From a virus, in IMG/VR virus record IMGVR_UViG_3300032240_001377, positions 1-56,601 of that record: a stretch of 56,601 bases of DNA. One strand, written 5' to 3'. Shown here piece after piece: positions 34,848 through 42,666 of the stretch. Made by a program: the position numbers and the translations under genes. How positions within the stretch are numbered: position 1 is the stretch's first letter; every line of letters begins with the position of its first letter. Below the pieces are notes generated by a model. That model was given only the letters and a program-made list of their open reading frames with translations, did not search any database and was not told where the DNA came from.

Positions 34848-35025
34848 GACAGGCTAGACAGGCTACCAGGGAAGGAAGGGAACGGTCTGGAAAGGGAAGG
34901 GAAGGAACGGGCCAGCAAAGGGAAGGAAGGGACGGACAGGCTACCAGGGAAGGGAAGGCTATCCTGGGCAAGGAAGGAATGGAAAGGCCAGCAAGGCTAG
35001 ACAGGGAAGGAAAGGCCAGCAAGGC
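34848..35025 (+). repeat. Degenerate purine-rich direct repeats
   Basis: GACAGGCTA occurs at 34848-34856, 34857-34865 and 34935-34943, and GGCCAGCAA at 34910-34918, 34986-34994 and 35014-35022, set in GGAAGGGAAGG repeats. The plus strand is nearly free of T. Confidence 0.7.
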
Positions 35026-35376
35026 ACGGAAAGGATTGAAGGGTAAAGGGTTAGATGGGGAAGGAAGCCAAACAGGGAAGGGGAGTGAATAGCGTCCGCA
35101 CTTTTCGCCACAAAGCACTTTGTCCGGCAAAGTGAACTAGAGTTATATTCCGTTCTCACTTGTAAACACTACTGGAACCTTGATTAAACCGTCAAACATA
35201 AACCGTTGCAAATCAAGCAAGCGGAAACGGCTGGCCAGCCCCAGAAACGAGCCCCAAAACAGGAGATCCGGGGGGAGACCTTGGGGTGCCGGTGGCCTGG
35301 TCGCCCTCGATAGAGGGGTATGCGTTCACACGGTTTTGGCCACATAACCATCTACCCATCAACCCTTTAAAACAAT

Positions 35377-35555
35377 GTATTACAGCCTAGCCCACCTACC
35401 CAACCCATTCCCAGTCAGCCACATAGCCCTGTAGCCCTACCTGCCCTACCTAGCCTCGCCTAGCCATTCCCTTCCCCGTCTAGCCCAGCTAACCAGCTCC
35501 GGCCTTGGACGCCCCATCCTGGCAAGCTGGCCTATCCAGCCTACCCTACTACATA
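35377..35555 (+). repeat. Degenerate pyrimidine-rich repeats
   Basis: Repeated CTAGCC, TAGCCC and CCTACC units give a plus strand poor in G, the opposite bias to 34810-35085. Confidence 0.6.
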
Positions 35556-35704
35556 CTCAAAACACATATAGCCTAGAAATGAGCAGGCCCTTGAAATCGG
35601 TTTTTGGACAGTTTTGTTGATTAGCAAGTACTTGCATGGATCTGGCCCCGGGAAGGAAGGACACCTAGGACAAGCCATGTCTGAGGTGTCTGGACAGGGT
35701 AAAA

Positions 35705-35783
35705 GGGGGTTTGGATGGGGTGGACTTGTGGGTTTTGGATATGAAAGTGGGGGTTGGACTGGGTTTGGACCGGGTTGGACGGT
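35705..35783 (+). repeat. TTGGAC iteron-like repeats
   Basis: GGGTTGGAC (35751-35759), GGGTTTGGAC (35761-35770) and GGGTTGGAC (35772-35780) are spaced about one helical turn apart, with two looser copies upstream (GGTTTGGAT, GGGGTGGAC). They could bind an initiator, or form G-quadruplexes. Confidence 0.5.
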
Positions 35784-35856
35784 TCCTTACTGGTTCCTCT
35801 CCGTTCTCTCCCTTGGTGGTCTTTCTCTTGGGGAGCATGGATGAGAAACTTTACTA

Positions 35857-35885
35857 TTGACGGTTAGCTGTGTGGTTTCCTAGCC
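35857..35885 (+). promoter_or_regulatory. Promoter of rightward replication block
   Basis: TTGACG (35857-35862), 17-base spacer, CTAGCC (35880-35885), with AAACTT five bases before the -35. The -10 overlaps a TTTCCTAG motif. Predicted start near 35892 lies between two in-frame ATGs (35887 and 35896). Confidence 0.5.
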
Positions 35886-35886
35886 T

Positions 35887-36222
35887 ATGGGCGAGATGAT
35901 CCAACCATTCTCCTACATCACCTCCCACTACGGCGTTCCAGCCTGTATTGGCAGGCGTGTCACCGTGTACGGAAATCCAGCCACCATCGTCCAGGACTGT
36001 GGCCACTACATCGGGATCAACTACGACTCGTCCAAGCCGTCCCATGTGGTGAATGCCCATCCTGTTGACGGGGTGGTCTACATTGACGAGGTGGTGAAGC
36101 CACGCAAACCGTCCCGGTCGGCAGCCCGTTACAGCCGGTTCAATGAGTACGGGGAAGGGTTCAATGACTTCCTGTCCTTCTGCCGTTGGGACGCACAACC
36201 TGAACGGTCCTGGAATACCTGA
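35887..36222 (+). CDS. Small conserved phage protein, SH3-like
   Basis: A 111-residue protein (102 if the ATG at 35896 is used, which the predicted promoter would favour). YGVPACIGRRVTVYGNPATI and GHYIGINYD resemble a small beta-barrel protein common in phages, followed by HPVDGVVYIDEV. The C-terminus is basic then aromatic. Function unknown; it opens the replication block. Confidence 0.65.
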   Translation: MGEMIQPFSYITSHYGVPACIGRRVTVYGNPATIVQDCGHYIGINYDSSKPSHVVNAHPVDGVVYIDEVVKPRKPSRSAARYSRFNEYGEGFNDFLSFCRWDAQPERSWNT

Positions 36223-36223
36223 T

Positions 36224-36610
36224 ATGACCTACCCCATAAAACTGGTGCCCATTGAGGCCCCTCAAACCATCGCCACCACCCACCCGTCCATACCTTCTGT
36301 GGACGTGAAGGACCTCCCGGTCTCGTCCCTGGAAGCCATCGTGAACGAGTTCAGGAACGACCTGTACAGGAAGGCTGGGAAGGAGGCTCCGTTCAATAAC
36401 CGTGGACTGGGACAAGGAACCAACCGCACTTCCGAGGAGTTCTACAAGGAGATGCAGCGGATCAACGACAAGTTTCAGCTACCCAGGCCAGATTACCAGC
36501 CCACCACTGCACCGAACTGGCCTCCCGGCACCATCCTCTGCGGGGCTCAAGACGCCGTGGGAGCCATCACCGCCCAGGAACTCCCCATCTCACCCACCCA
36601 GACCCGATAG
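36224..36610 (+). CDS. Hypothetical protein
   Basis: A 128-residue protein starting one base after the previous stop. It is Pro/Thr rich at both ends with a helical core, LEAIVNEFRNDLYRKAG and EFYKEMQRINDKF. It looks partly disordered. Not recognised. Confidence 0.55.
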   Translation: MTYPIKLVPIEAPQTIATTHPSIPSVDVKDLPVSSLEAIVNEFRNDLYRKAGKEAPFNNRGLGQGTNRTSEEFYKEMQRINDKFQLPRPDYQPTTAPNWPPGTILCGAQDAVGAITAQELPISPTQTR

Positions 36611-36625
36611 CTTGAAAGTTCACCC

Positions 36626-36654
36626 TTGACAGTTTGGCCCGGTTGAACCAGTTT
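36626..36654 (+). promoter_or_regulatory. Promoter of thyX unit
   Basis: TTGACA (36626-36631), 17-base spacer, CAGTTT (36649-36654), with AAAGTT (36615-36620) five bases before the -35. Confidence 0.55.
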
Positions 36655-36661
36655 CGCGTCG

Positions 36662-36733
36662 TTCATCCAGCCCACCCTGTTTGGATGAAGAGTTCATAGC
36701 AGCGGTTCCCGGCTGGTGGGCGTCGGGAGCCGC
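36662..36733 (+). promoter_or_regulatory. Two hairpins in thyX leader
   Basis: TTCATCCA/TGGATGAA (36662-36669 with 36682-36689) and GCGGTTCCCG/CGGGAGCCGC (36702-36711 with 36724-36733, one G-U pair). They fill the roughly 84-base leader between the promoter and the ATG. The second ends 11 bases before the start. There is no U-tract typical of a terminator. Confidence 0.55.
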
Positions 36734-36744
36734 ATTTCAAACAA

Positions 36745-37434
36745 ATGAAAGCCACCCTCATCGCAGCCACTCAACCATTCCTTCCCCACAAGACGGATGA
36801 TCGCCTGCTTACCCCAGAGGAACTGATCGTCTACTGTGCCCGGGTATCCAATCCGTCCAACCAGGAGAACGTCGAGACTGGCGAGAAGCTGCTGCGCTAC
36901 TGCATCAGTCATTCGCATTGGAGCGTCTTTGAAACGGCCTCGCTCACGGTCGAGGTCCAGACATCCCGGGCCATCGCAGCCCAGATCCTGCGCCACCGGA
37001 GCTTTACGTTCCAAGAACACAGTTTAAGGTACGCCGTGGCCACCGAGTTCGAGCCTGTCGAACTTCGCAGCCAGGACACCAAGAACCGGCAGGGGAGCGG
37101 TGAGGTGTTTGATCCAATGCTTGGAGACGAGGTGGTGCGTGCTCCAGCTTCTGAGGTAGTCAGCCTTGCTATTGGGACTTGTGAAGGTGTGTACAATGAC
37201 TTGATTGCAGTTGGCGTCTCCAAGGAAACCGCCCGCATGGTCCTACCGCTCTGCACACGTACCACCATGTACGTCACCGGGAACGTACGTTCCTGGATCC
37301 ACTACTTCCAGCAGCGGTGCAGCCCCCATGCCCAGAAGGAACACCGGCTACTGGCCGAGGCCATCCGGGATACCTGCTTCAAGTCGGTTTTCCCAACCGT
37401 CCACCGGATCATTGGAGATGCCGCCCATGAGTGA
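36745..37434 (+). CDS. thyX: Flavin-dependent thymidylate synthase
   Basis: A 229-residue protein with the ThyX signature RHRSFTFQEHS (RHRX7S at 83-93), followed by LRYAVATEFEP, and downstream ARMVLPLCTRTTMYVTGN with catalytic-region Arg and substrate contacts. ThyX makes dTMP from dUMP with FAD, NADPH and methylene-tetrahydrofolate. The length is typical. It supplies thymidylate during replication, in a block that also holds a helicase and a MazG-like enzyme. It is preceded by its own promoter and hairpin leader, and overlaps the next gene by eight bases. Confidence 0.9.
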   Translation: MKATLIAATQPFLPHKTDDRLLTPEELIVYCARVSNPSNQENVETGEKLLRYCISHSHWSVFETASLTVEVQTSRAIAAQILRHRSFTFQEHSLRYAVATEFEPVELRSQDTKNRQGSGEVFDPMLGDEVVRAPASEVVSLAIGTCEGVYNDLIAVGVSKETARMVLPLCTRTTMYVTGNVRSWIHYFQQRCSPHAQKEHRLLAEAIRDTCFKSVFPTVHRIIGDAAHE

Positions 37435-37633
37435 CACTCCAAGGACCCTTCAGGAACAGTGCTACGGGACATGTCATGCCGCGTGTGAGCGCATTGACGA
37501 GTTAGAACGAGACCTAACCGCCGCCCACGAGCGAATCAAGCGGCTGGAGGAGGCTGGGGATCGTGCGATCCTAAACTCATATTTGCCTGACCGGTTAGCA
37601 GTATGGAATGCAGCCAAGGAGGTCCAGCCGTGA
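37427..37633 (+). CDS. Small coiled-coil protein
   Basis: A 68-residue protein starting at the ATG inside the thyX 3' end. ACERIDELERDLTAAHERIKRL is a clear heptad coiled coil. Two Cys near the N-terminus (QCYGTCHAAC) may bind metal. Widespread type of phage protein without known function. Confidence 0.6.
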   Translation: MSDTPRTLQEQCYGTCHAACERIDELERDLTAAHERIKRLEEAGDRAILNSYLPDRLAVWNAAKEVQP

Positions 37634-38184
37634 CCTACTCACAAGCCGGCCAGCTTTCGGCGCACCAGTATTGCATGGTGGATGCCGCGTTCATCTCACG
37701 TGGAACAGGTTGGATACCGTGTGTATGGTTTGGTCTGGTGTCCATCCCGGGACGCGCTTGGGGATGCACGGTGATGCTTGAATGCGGGGCGGTGTACCGC
37801 GCCATCCCGCCGCACGCTCTAGCCTTCAGCACCGACGCGGAACCTGACTGGCCCATCAAACGCGCCCAGAGGTGGGACTGCTACGGCCGTGAGTTCTCGA
37901 TTATCGAGTACACCTACCTGCGTGGGCTCAATGTCGAGGCCAACGTTGGAGGGAAGATACTTGAAGGCGAGTACCTGTTCACGGCGGCTCCAATCGACGA
38001 CGGATTCTCCAGGAAGCCTGAACAGGCCAAGGAGTTCATGTTCATCAAGCTGTACAACGGGCGAATTACGATCCAGCCGACGGACAAGGTGCTGTTCCAT
38101 GAGAAATCCTTCGTGGAACCGAAGTGGCCTACCGATTTGGTTTCGATCAGCCAAGTGTATTCGTGCGAGGACATTAAACCATGA
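37630..38184 (+). CDS. Hypothetical phage protein
   Basis: A 184-residue beta-rich protein from a GTG start (GTGA overlap). WIPCVWFGLVSIPGRAWGCTVMLE, with two Cys and many aromatics, leads into an RAQRWDCYGREFSIIEYTYL segment. Similar proteins occur in many phages but are uncharacterised. A role in nucleotide or lipid binding cannot be excluded. Confidence 0.6.
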   Translation: MTYSQAGQLSAHQYCMVDAAFISRGTGWIPCVWFGLVSIPGRAWGCTVMLECGAVYRAIPPHALAFSTDAEPDWPIKRAQRWDCYGREFSIIEYTYLRGLNVEANVGGKILEGEYLFTAAPIDDGFSRKPEQAKEFMFIKLYNGRITIQPTDKVLFHEKSFVEPKWPTDLVSISQVYSCEDIKP

Positions 38185-38450
38185 CCACACCACCCCGTTC
38201 ATCCACGTCCACCCTCATCACCGCCCTGCAAATCATCGCCCTGGACATCGAGTCCCAGGACGGGGTGGCCACGGCGGCCCTGCTGGAAGCGGCGGACAGG
38301 ATGAAGGAACTTTACGAAGCCTTGGATGATTCATGTGGTTTGAATGAAAACTGGGCAGCCACCTGTGAACCTGGCGACCTTGAGTATTTCAGCGAGTACA
38401 GGAAGGTAATCAAGCAGGCCCGTCACGCGCTGGGAGAGGCTGAGAAGTGA
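38181..38450 (+). CDS. Hypothetical phage protein
   Basis: An 89-residue helical, acidic protein (LITALQIIALDIESQDGVAT...). It overlaps both neighbours by four bases. Not recognised beyond being a typical small phage helical bundle. Confidence 0.6.
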   Translation: MTTPPRSSTSTLITALQIIALDIESQDGVATAALLEAADRMKELYEALDDSCGLNENWAATCEPGDLEYFSEYRKVIKQARHALGEAEK

Positions 38451-38581
38451 CCTTCAAGGAATGGAAGGATCAGATGAAGGAGCATTTGGCTGAGGAGTGG
38501 GCGTTCCACAAGCGCCACCCGGAAATGTTCATTCCTTTGGCCATCCTGGCCTACGGTCTGTACGACGCCTTCTTCAAATGA
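38447..38581 (+). CDS. Tiny membrane-associated protein
   Basis: A 44-residue protein from a GTG start. The basic amphipathic front (KEWKDQMKEHLAEEWAFHKRH) is followed by PEMFIPLAILAYGLYDAFFK, a short hydrophobic helix. Four-base overlaps on both sides support it. Confidence 0.55.
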   Translation: MTFKEWKDQMKEHLAEEWAFHKRHPEMFIPLAILAYGLYDAFFK

Positions 38582-38664
38582 CCGACGCCCGCTACGCTGA
38601 ACTGGACGAGGCTGGCTACCAGGCGGAGGAATGGGAGGTTGACAGAGCTGGGCCGGTGTTCTAG
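38578..38664 (+). CDS. Putative 28-residue peptide
   Basis: MTDARYAELDEAGYQAEEW followed by EVDRAGPVF. It starts in an ATGA overlap with the gene before, as genuine genes do here, and its end carries a promoter. It might be a remnant of a longer gene. Confidence 0.35.
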   Translation: MTDARYAELDEAGYQAEEWEVDRAGPVF

Positions 38665-38667
38665 GTA
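38639..38667 (+). promoter_or_regulatory. Candidate promoter before HNH gene
   Basis: TTGACA (38639-38644), 17-base spacer, TAGGTA (38662-38667): a good sigma70-type match, 160 bases before the HNH start. Confidence 0.5.
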
Positions 38668-38729
38668 GTCCGGCAGACAAGCCGTTCTGGGTGAGGTGAG
38701 AGACATCCAGGGTGGTAGATGATGGAGAC

Positions 38730-38834
38730 ATGACCACAGACACTACAATTTTGCCCGTCAGCGTTCAGGTCGCCCGTTCATGTCCGGGCCTCTCCAATTT
38801 CCTGAGCGTTGGCGGGCTTTCTGTTTTGCTATGA
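38730..38834 (+). CDS. Putative 34-residue leader peptide
   Basis: MTTDTTILPVSVQVARSCPG and 14 more residues, ending in an ATGA overlap with the HNH gene. The frame runs through a strong inverted repeat that looks like a terminator, so translation of this peptide could control read-through into the HNH gene. Confidence 0.3.
   Translation: MTTDTTILPVSVQVARSCPGLSNFLSVGGLSVLL
38753..38827 (+). terminator. Terminator-like stem-loop before HNH gene
   Basis: A 17-base stem with three G-U pairs (38753-38769 with 38801-38817), an inner GCCCG/CGGGC hairpin, and TTTCTGTTTT directly after. The T-tract ends four bases before the HNH start. Confidence 0.55.
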
Positions 38835-39265
38835 CATACTACGAGAAACTGAAGGATCCACGGTGGCAGAAGCTCAGGCTTGAGGTTTTTGAGCGAAACA
38901 AGTGGACATGTTTTGATTGCGGCGCGAAGGACAGGCAACTTCACGCTCACCATGCTTATTACGAAAAAGGACTAGAGCCATGGGATTATGATGCTAATAT
39001 GATTATGTGTCTTTGTGATAAATGTCACACAAGGCGTCATTCTGCTATAGAAATAATTACGTCCTATTCAGGATTGATGCCTATTGGAATGCTTGAAAAC
39101 GTAGCAAAAGTAGTACGTCTTACGAGAGTGATGTACAATTCTAATAATGCACACATAGCAAATAAAGCTCTTAGAATAGCTATAACAACTTTCAAAAATA
39201 AATTAAAATCTAAATCAATGGTCGAGAAGCATGGAGACATAAGTGAGGAGCTAAATGAGCTTTAA
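38831..39265 (+). CDS. HNH endonuclease
   Basis: A 144-residue protein from the ATG at 38831. KLRLEVFERNKWTCFDCGAK (about 14-33) and LHAHHAYYEKGLEPWDYD (about 37-54), with CLCDKCHTRRH, form the classical HNH: two CxxC pairs around HH and a terminal His. The gene is strongly A/T-rich in its second half, unlike all neighbours, so it is probably a recent insertion. Its end overlaps the replication initiator start by 11 bases. Confidence 0.85.
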   Translation: MTYYEKLKDPRWQKLRLEVFERNKWTCFDCGAKDRQLHAHHAYYEKGLEPWDYDANMIMCLCDKCHTRRHSAIEIITSYSGLMPIGMLENVAKVVRLTRVMYNSNNAHIANKALRIAITTFKNKLKSKSMVEKHGDISEELNEL

Positions 39266-40325
39266 GGCTTCAGCTTGGGCGGTTGACCAAAAGGTTGGGA
39301 ACTCTACCGCAAAATTGCTTCTACTAACCCTAGCAGAGGCCGCCTCGATTGAGGATGCTTCATGCTTCCCGTCAAGGGCCACTCTGGCTGACCGGATTGA
39401 GGCATCAGTGGACACTGTGGACAGGATGGTTCGGGTTCTGGCTGACAGGGGATTCATCAGCATTTCAAAACGCCATCGTCCCAATGGATCAGACAGTAGC
39501 AACGTGTACACAATCAACCTGAACAAGGAGCCGCAGATTGCGGCCCCAGCCAGCAAGCCTGTAGTGCAAGGTAGGGCCGCACCAATGCGGCTCCCCCAGC
39601 CGCACAGCTATGCGGCCCCCCCCAGCCGCACCCATGCGGCCCCCATACTAACCGGTCAGTCAGAACCGTCAGTTGAACAGGTCAATTCTTGTCGAGCATG
39701 GAACTCGACGCCAGAGCTACCCAGTCCATCCCATCCTCCTCAAGGCCCTGACAATTCAAACCTCGAAGCACTCCCTTCGGCGGAGCCGAAACCCAACCCC
39801 CATCTCCGCCAGCCCCCCTCCCTTAAACGCGCACCTTCCCTGCCTCTGAGCCCACCTCGGTCTCGAAACCCGCTTCTAGACGCCTTGGCGCTCCACGGCG
39901 GCGCGTCCTTGGATCACATGACACCCAACGAATGGGGCCGGGCAGCTAAGGCACTTAAGGACATCCGGTCAGTGAAGCCGGATCTGTCCATCGAGGACAT
40001 CCGGATTGCGTCTGAGAACTACAAGCAGTTGTACGGAATCTCCCACCTGACGGTGACGGCCCTGTCCAACAACTGGTCCAAGATCCGCCCCGGGGTGGTC
40101 CTTCCCGACCCAAAGAAGTCATCCACACGCCCCGCCTGGGCTATCCGGAAGGACAAGGAGGCTGAAATCGACGCCCTTGAGGAAAAAATGCTCATCCACC
40201 CTGGCAATGCAAACGGCCGTAAGTGCATCCCACATGAGACCAGCGAGGCCACATTTGCAGCGTTTGACCAACTGAAGGCCAAACTGAAGGCCCTCCAAGC
40301 CGAACTGGCCTCCATCCCTGCCTAA
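39255..40325 (+). CDS. Replication initiator-like winged-HTH protein
   Basis: A 356-residue protein. Residues 5-80 form a winged helix (WAVDQKVGNSTAKLLLLTLA, then SRATLADRIEASVDTVDRMV and DRGFISI), as in lambda O-type replication proteins. A Pro/Ser-rich linker (about 100-215) contains HAAP-type repeats. The C-terminal domain is helical. In lambdoid phages such proteins bind origin iterons and load the helicase, which is coded by the next gene, starting right after this stop. The target could be the repeats at 35705-35783. Confidence 0.65.
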   Translation: MSFKASAWAVDQKVGNSTAKLLLLTLAEAASIEDASCFPSRATLADRIEASVDTVDRMVRVLADRGFISISKRHRPNGSDSSNVYTINLNKEPQIAAPASKPVVQGRAAPMRLPQPHSYAAPPSRTHAAPILTGQSEPSVEQVNSCRAWNSTPELPSPSHPPQGPDNSNLEALPSAEPKPNPHLRQPPSLKRAPSLPLSPPRSRNPLLDALALHGGASLDHMTPNEWGRAAKALKDIRSVKPDLSIEDIRIASENYKQLYGISHLTVTALSNNWSKIRPGVVLPDPKKSSTRPAWAIRKDKEAEIDALEEKMLIHPGNANGRKCIPHETSEATFAAFDQLKAKLKALQAELASIPA

Positions 40326-41696
40326 ATGAGTGAAATCACCCCATTCAGGCGGACCGGCCGGGCCATCGACCTGTCCAAGCTGGACCGCCTTCCCCCTCAC
40401 TCGATTGAAGCCGAGCAGGGCCTTCTGGGCTGCTGCCTGATGGATCCGAACGAGGTCATCCCGGCAGCCAAGGCGACCATCCAGACCGAAACCCTGTACG
40501 ATTTGCGCCACCAGGCCATCTGGGACTGCCTCGTCAAGCTGATCGAGGCCATGAAACCGGTGGACCTGATCTCGGTCCAGCAGGCCCTGAAGGACGCCAA
40601 CCAGTTGGAGGCTGTGGGCGGGCTGGCCTACCTCAGTTCACTACAAGATGCCTGCCCCAGTGCGGTCAATGCGGCCTACTACACTGCCATCCTCAAGGAA
40701 AAGCAGTTAGCCCGGGACCTTCTCCACGCGGCCAACCAGGTCGCCAGTTCCATCTACGAGAAGGAGGCTGACATCGCCACCATCCTGTCTGGCCATCTCA
40801 ACCAAGTGGAACTGCTGTGCCAGGTGGACTCGTCGGATACCCGTACTTCAGGGCAGGTGATGGCCAAGGTGGTGGACCATGCCCAAGCGGTGTTCCAAGG
40901 AACAGCCCAGCCGGCCATCCTGACCCCGTTTTACACGTACAACCGGTTCGCTGGGGGACTGTGGACCGACGAGCTGGTGGTGGTGTCGGCCAGACCGGGT
41001 GTGGGCAAGACTGCTTGGCTAACCCAACTGGGTGCCCATGTGGCCCAGGAAGTCCCGGTGGGGATGTTCTCGGCCGAGATGAGCGCAGAACAGGTGGTCC
41101 AACGGTTTGTGGGTGGGCTGGCCGGTGTGAACGTCCGGGACATCAAGGAATGGACCCAGGAGGACTTCAAGGCGTTCACCGTGGCAGCCTCGCGGTTCAA
41201 GAACCTGAAGCTGCTCATCAACGACACACCCTGTATCTCCATCGAGAAGATGCGGCCCCTGGCCAAGGAGTGGGTCAGGAAGAAAGGGGTGAAGGTCATC
41301 GTGGTGGACTACCTCCAGAAGCTGACCACCCTGAAGGAATGCGGGAACCGGGAGCAGGAGATCGCCCACATATCTTCAACGTTAAAGCTGATCTCCCGGG
41401 AGAACCACATCACCGTGGTATGCGCCTGCCAGTTGAACCGGGAATCCGAGAAGAAGGGGGCTGGTCGTCCCAAGTTCTCCCAGGCCCGCGAGTCCGGCGC
41501 CATCGAGCAGGATGCGGACGTGGGGGCTGTGCTGTACCGGAACGACGAGGAGGACAACGAGCTGGCCCGCTACCAGTCAAGGCCGTACGAGGTCACGCTG
41601 GATGTCCAGAAGGGACGGAGCGGAGGGGTGTTCCGGGTGTCCATGGTGTTCGACGGCAAGAAGCAGCAGTTCACCGAGAAACCGTTCGAGCCTTGA
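40326..41696 (+). CDS. dnaB: Replicative DNA helicase, DnaB family
   Basis: A 456-residue protein with the DnaB N-terminal domain (LPPHSIEAEQGLLGCCLMDP, then the helical hairpin to about 110) and the RecA-like motor: Walker A SARPGVGKTA (about 221-230), FSAEMSAEQVVQR (H1a region), VIVVDYLQKL as Walker B, and an ARESGAIEQDADV segment typical of DnaB. Acts as a hexameric 5'-3' helicase at forks, probably loaded by the preceding initiator-like protein. Length matches the family. Confidence 0.9.
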   Translation: MSEITPFRRTGRAIDLSKLDRLPPHSIEAEQGLLGCCLMDPNEVIPAAKATIQTETLYDLRHQAIWDCLVKLIEAMKPVDLISVQQALKDANQLEAVGGLAYLSSLQDACPSAVNAAYYTAILKEKQLARDLLHAANQVASSIYEKEADIATILSGHLNQVELLCQVDSSDTRTSGQVMAKVVDHAQAVFQGTAQPAILTPFYTYNRFAGGLWTDELVVVSARPGVGKTAWLTQLGAHVAQEVPVGMFSAEMSAEQVVQRFVGGLAGVNVRDIKEWTQEDFKAFTVAASRFKNLKLLINDTPCISIEKMRPLAKEWVRKKGVKVIVVDYLQKLTTLKECGNREQEIAHISSTLKLISRENHITVVCACQLNRESEKKGAGRPKFSQARESGAIEQDADVGAVLYRNDEEDNELARYQSRPYEVTLDVQKGRSGGVFRVSMVFDGKKQQFTEKPFEP

Positions 41697-41706
41697 AACT
41701 TCCCAC

Positions 41707-41735
41707 TTGACGCCATCGACACATTCCACCAACAT
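41707..41735 (+). promoter_or_regulatory. Promoter of mom-like gene
   Basis: TTGACG (41707-41712), 17-base spacer, CAACAT (41730-41735), with AAACTT (41696-41701) five bases before the -35. Leader about 31 bases. Confidence 0.55.
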
Positions 41736-41772
41736 GTCGATGCCATGAACAATGCCTACTAAACCAGATAAT

Positions 41773-42490
41773 ATGAAAGTAATTCAACTATCAAAAAAAA
41801 GACTGTGATAGATGGGTTCTGGCCAAGCACTATTCAAGACGGGCTCCTATTTACTGGGCTGGGTTTGGGTTGGTGATTGATGGGAATGTTGAAGGGGTTT
41901 GTGTGTATGGACAACCTTCTCCACCAATCCAAAAACACGCATTCAAGGATCGTGATTTCAAGCTGCTTGAACTTTCAAGGCTTGTGGTACAGACAACTCA
42001 GAAGAATGCGGCATCATTCTTGGTTGGTAACAGTCTCCAAATGCTTGATGCGCCGTGTGCGATAGTATCTTATGCAGACAGTGAGCAAGGGCATTCAGGA
42101 ATTGTCTATCAGGCGACCAACTGGATTTACACTGGAGCCACAAAATCACACGACAGCGCCTACATTGTGGACGGTAAAAGGGTTCATCCCATGACTCTGC
42201 GCGATATGGGAATCACCGACCCTGTAAGGTGGGCAAAGGAAAACGGAATAGAAAAAGTACCTCCAATGCCAAAGCACAGGTATTTCCAATTTGTAGGCAA
42301 CAGGCAGCAGATACGGAAAATGAAATGCAAGCTGTCGTACCCTATTGTAAGTGCATACCCTAAAAGCCCTAAATCCAGGTACGATGACGGACCTAAAATA
42401 GTCCACACTGTAAAAGAATATGATTCTTCTGAAGATTGGAACTTGCCACTTTACGGAATAAAAACCCTAGTCCAACAATCACTCCTGTAA
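41773..42490 (+). pseudogene. Mom-like DNA-modification gene, frame broken at an A8 tract
   Basis: The start ATG at 41773 reads MKVIQLSKK and then hits TGA. If one A were missing from the eight at 41793-41800, it would continue as DCDRWVLAKHYSRRAPIYW and then the long frame to 42490, giving 238 residues. That frame has AGFGLVIDGN, GVCVYGQPSPP, GIVYQATNWIYTGAT and PKHRYFQFVGN, the hallmarks of the phage Mom family, which converts adenine to a carbamoyl-type derivative and blocks restriction. The gene is A/T-rich, suggesting transfer. The break may be real phase variation, programmed slippage, or a sequencing error. Confidence 0.75.
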
Positions 42491-42666
42491 TGAACAATAC
42501 AGAAAAGGAAGCACTGGCCCGGTCCATGATCGCCCATGCCCAGCGCCAGCTCATCGAGGCTGAACTGCTGCTCAACGACCACGCGGCAGCCATCCATGCC
42601 AGGAATGCCATCCGTTCCACCGAGGAGGCGCTGGTGTGGCTGGAGGAGAAGGTGGTTACTGCGTGA
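42490..42666 (+). CDS. Small helical protein
   Basis: A 58-residue, fully helical protein (MNNTEKEALARSMIAHAQRQ...) with alternating charges. It starts in a TAATG overlap with the mom-like gene and its stop overlaps the helicase GTG. Not recognised. Confidence 0.6.
   Translation: MNNTEKEALARSMIAHAQRQLIEAELLLNDHAAAIHARNAIRSTEEALVWLEEKVVTA

Larger units (their letters stand above)
34723..35886. other. Large gene-free region, origin candidate
   Basis: About 1.16 kb with no credible gene between two divergent blocks. From left to right: a purine-rich plus strand (about 34810-35085) of GGAAGG-type repeats; a short A/T-rich stretch with AGAGTTATATTCCG and AACACTACTGG (about 35135-35215); a pyrimidine-rich plus strand (about 35377-35555) of TAGCCC/CCTACC-type repeats; TTGGAC repeats (35705-35783); and a promoter at the right edge. 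The purine to pyrimidine switch around an A/T-rich core, repeats and divergent genes are features of a replication origin. Function is inferred. Confidence 0.55.

Noticed and set aside
34810-35085. CRISPR array
   Set aside because: Repeats are short, degenerate and not evenly spaced by unique spacers; no cas genes.
34723-35130. Upstream extension of the frame ending at 34522
   Set aside because: Only Leu/Pro/Ser/Phe repeats from purine-rich DNA; the GTG at 34722 with its TTTCCTA motif is a better start.
35614-35844. 76-residue plus-strand frame in the gene-free region
   Set aside because: TTG start, composed of Gly/Trp repeats that simply translate the G-rich iterons.
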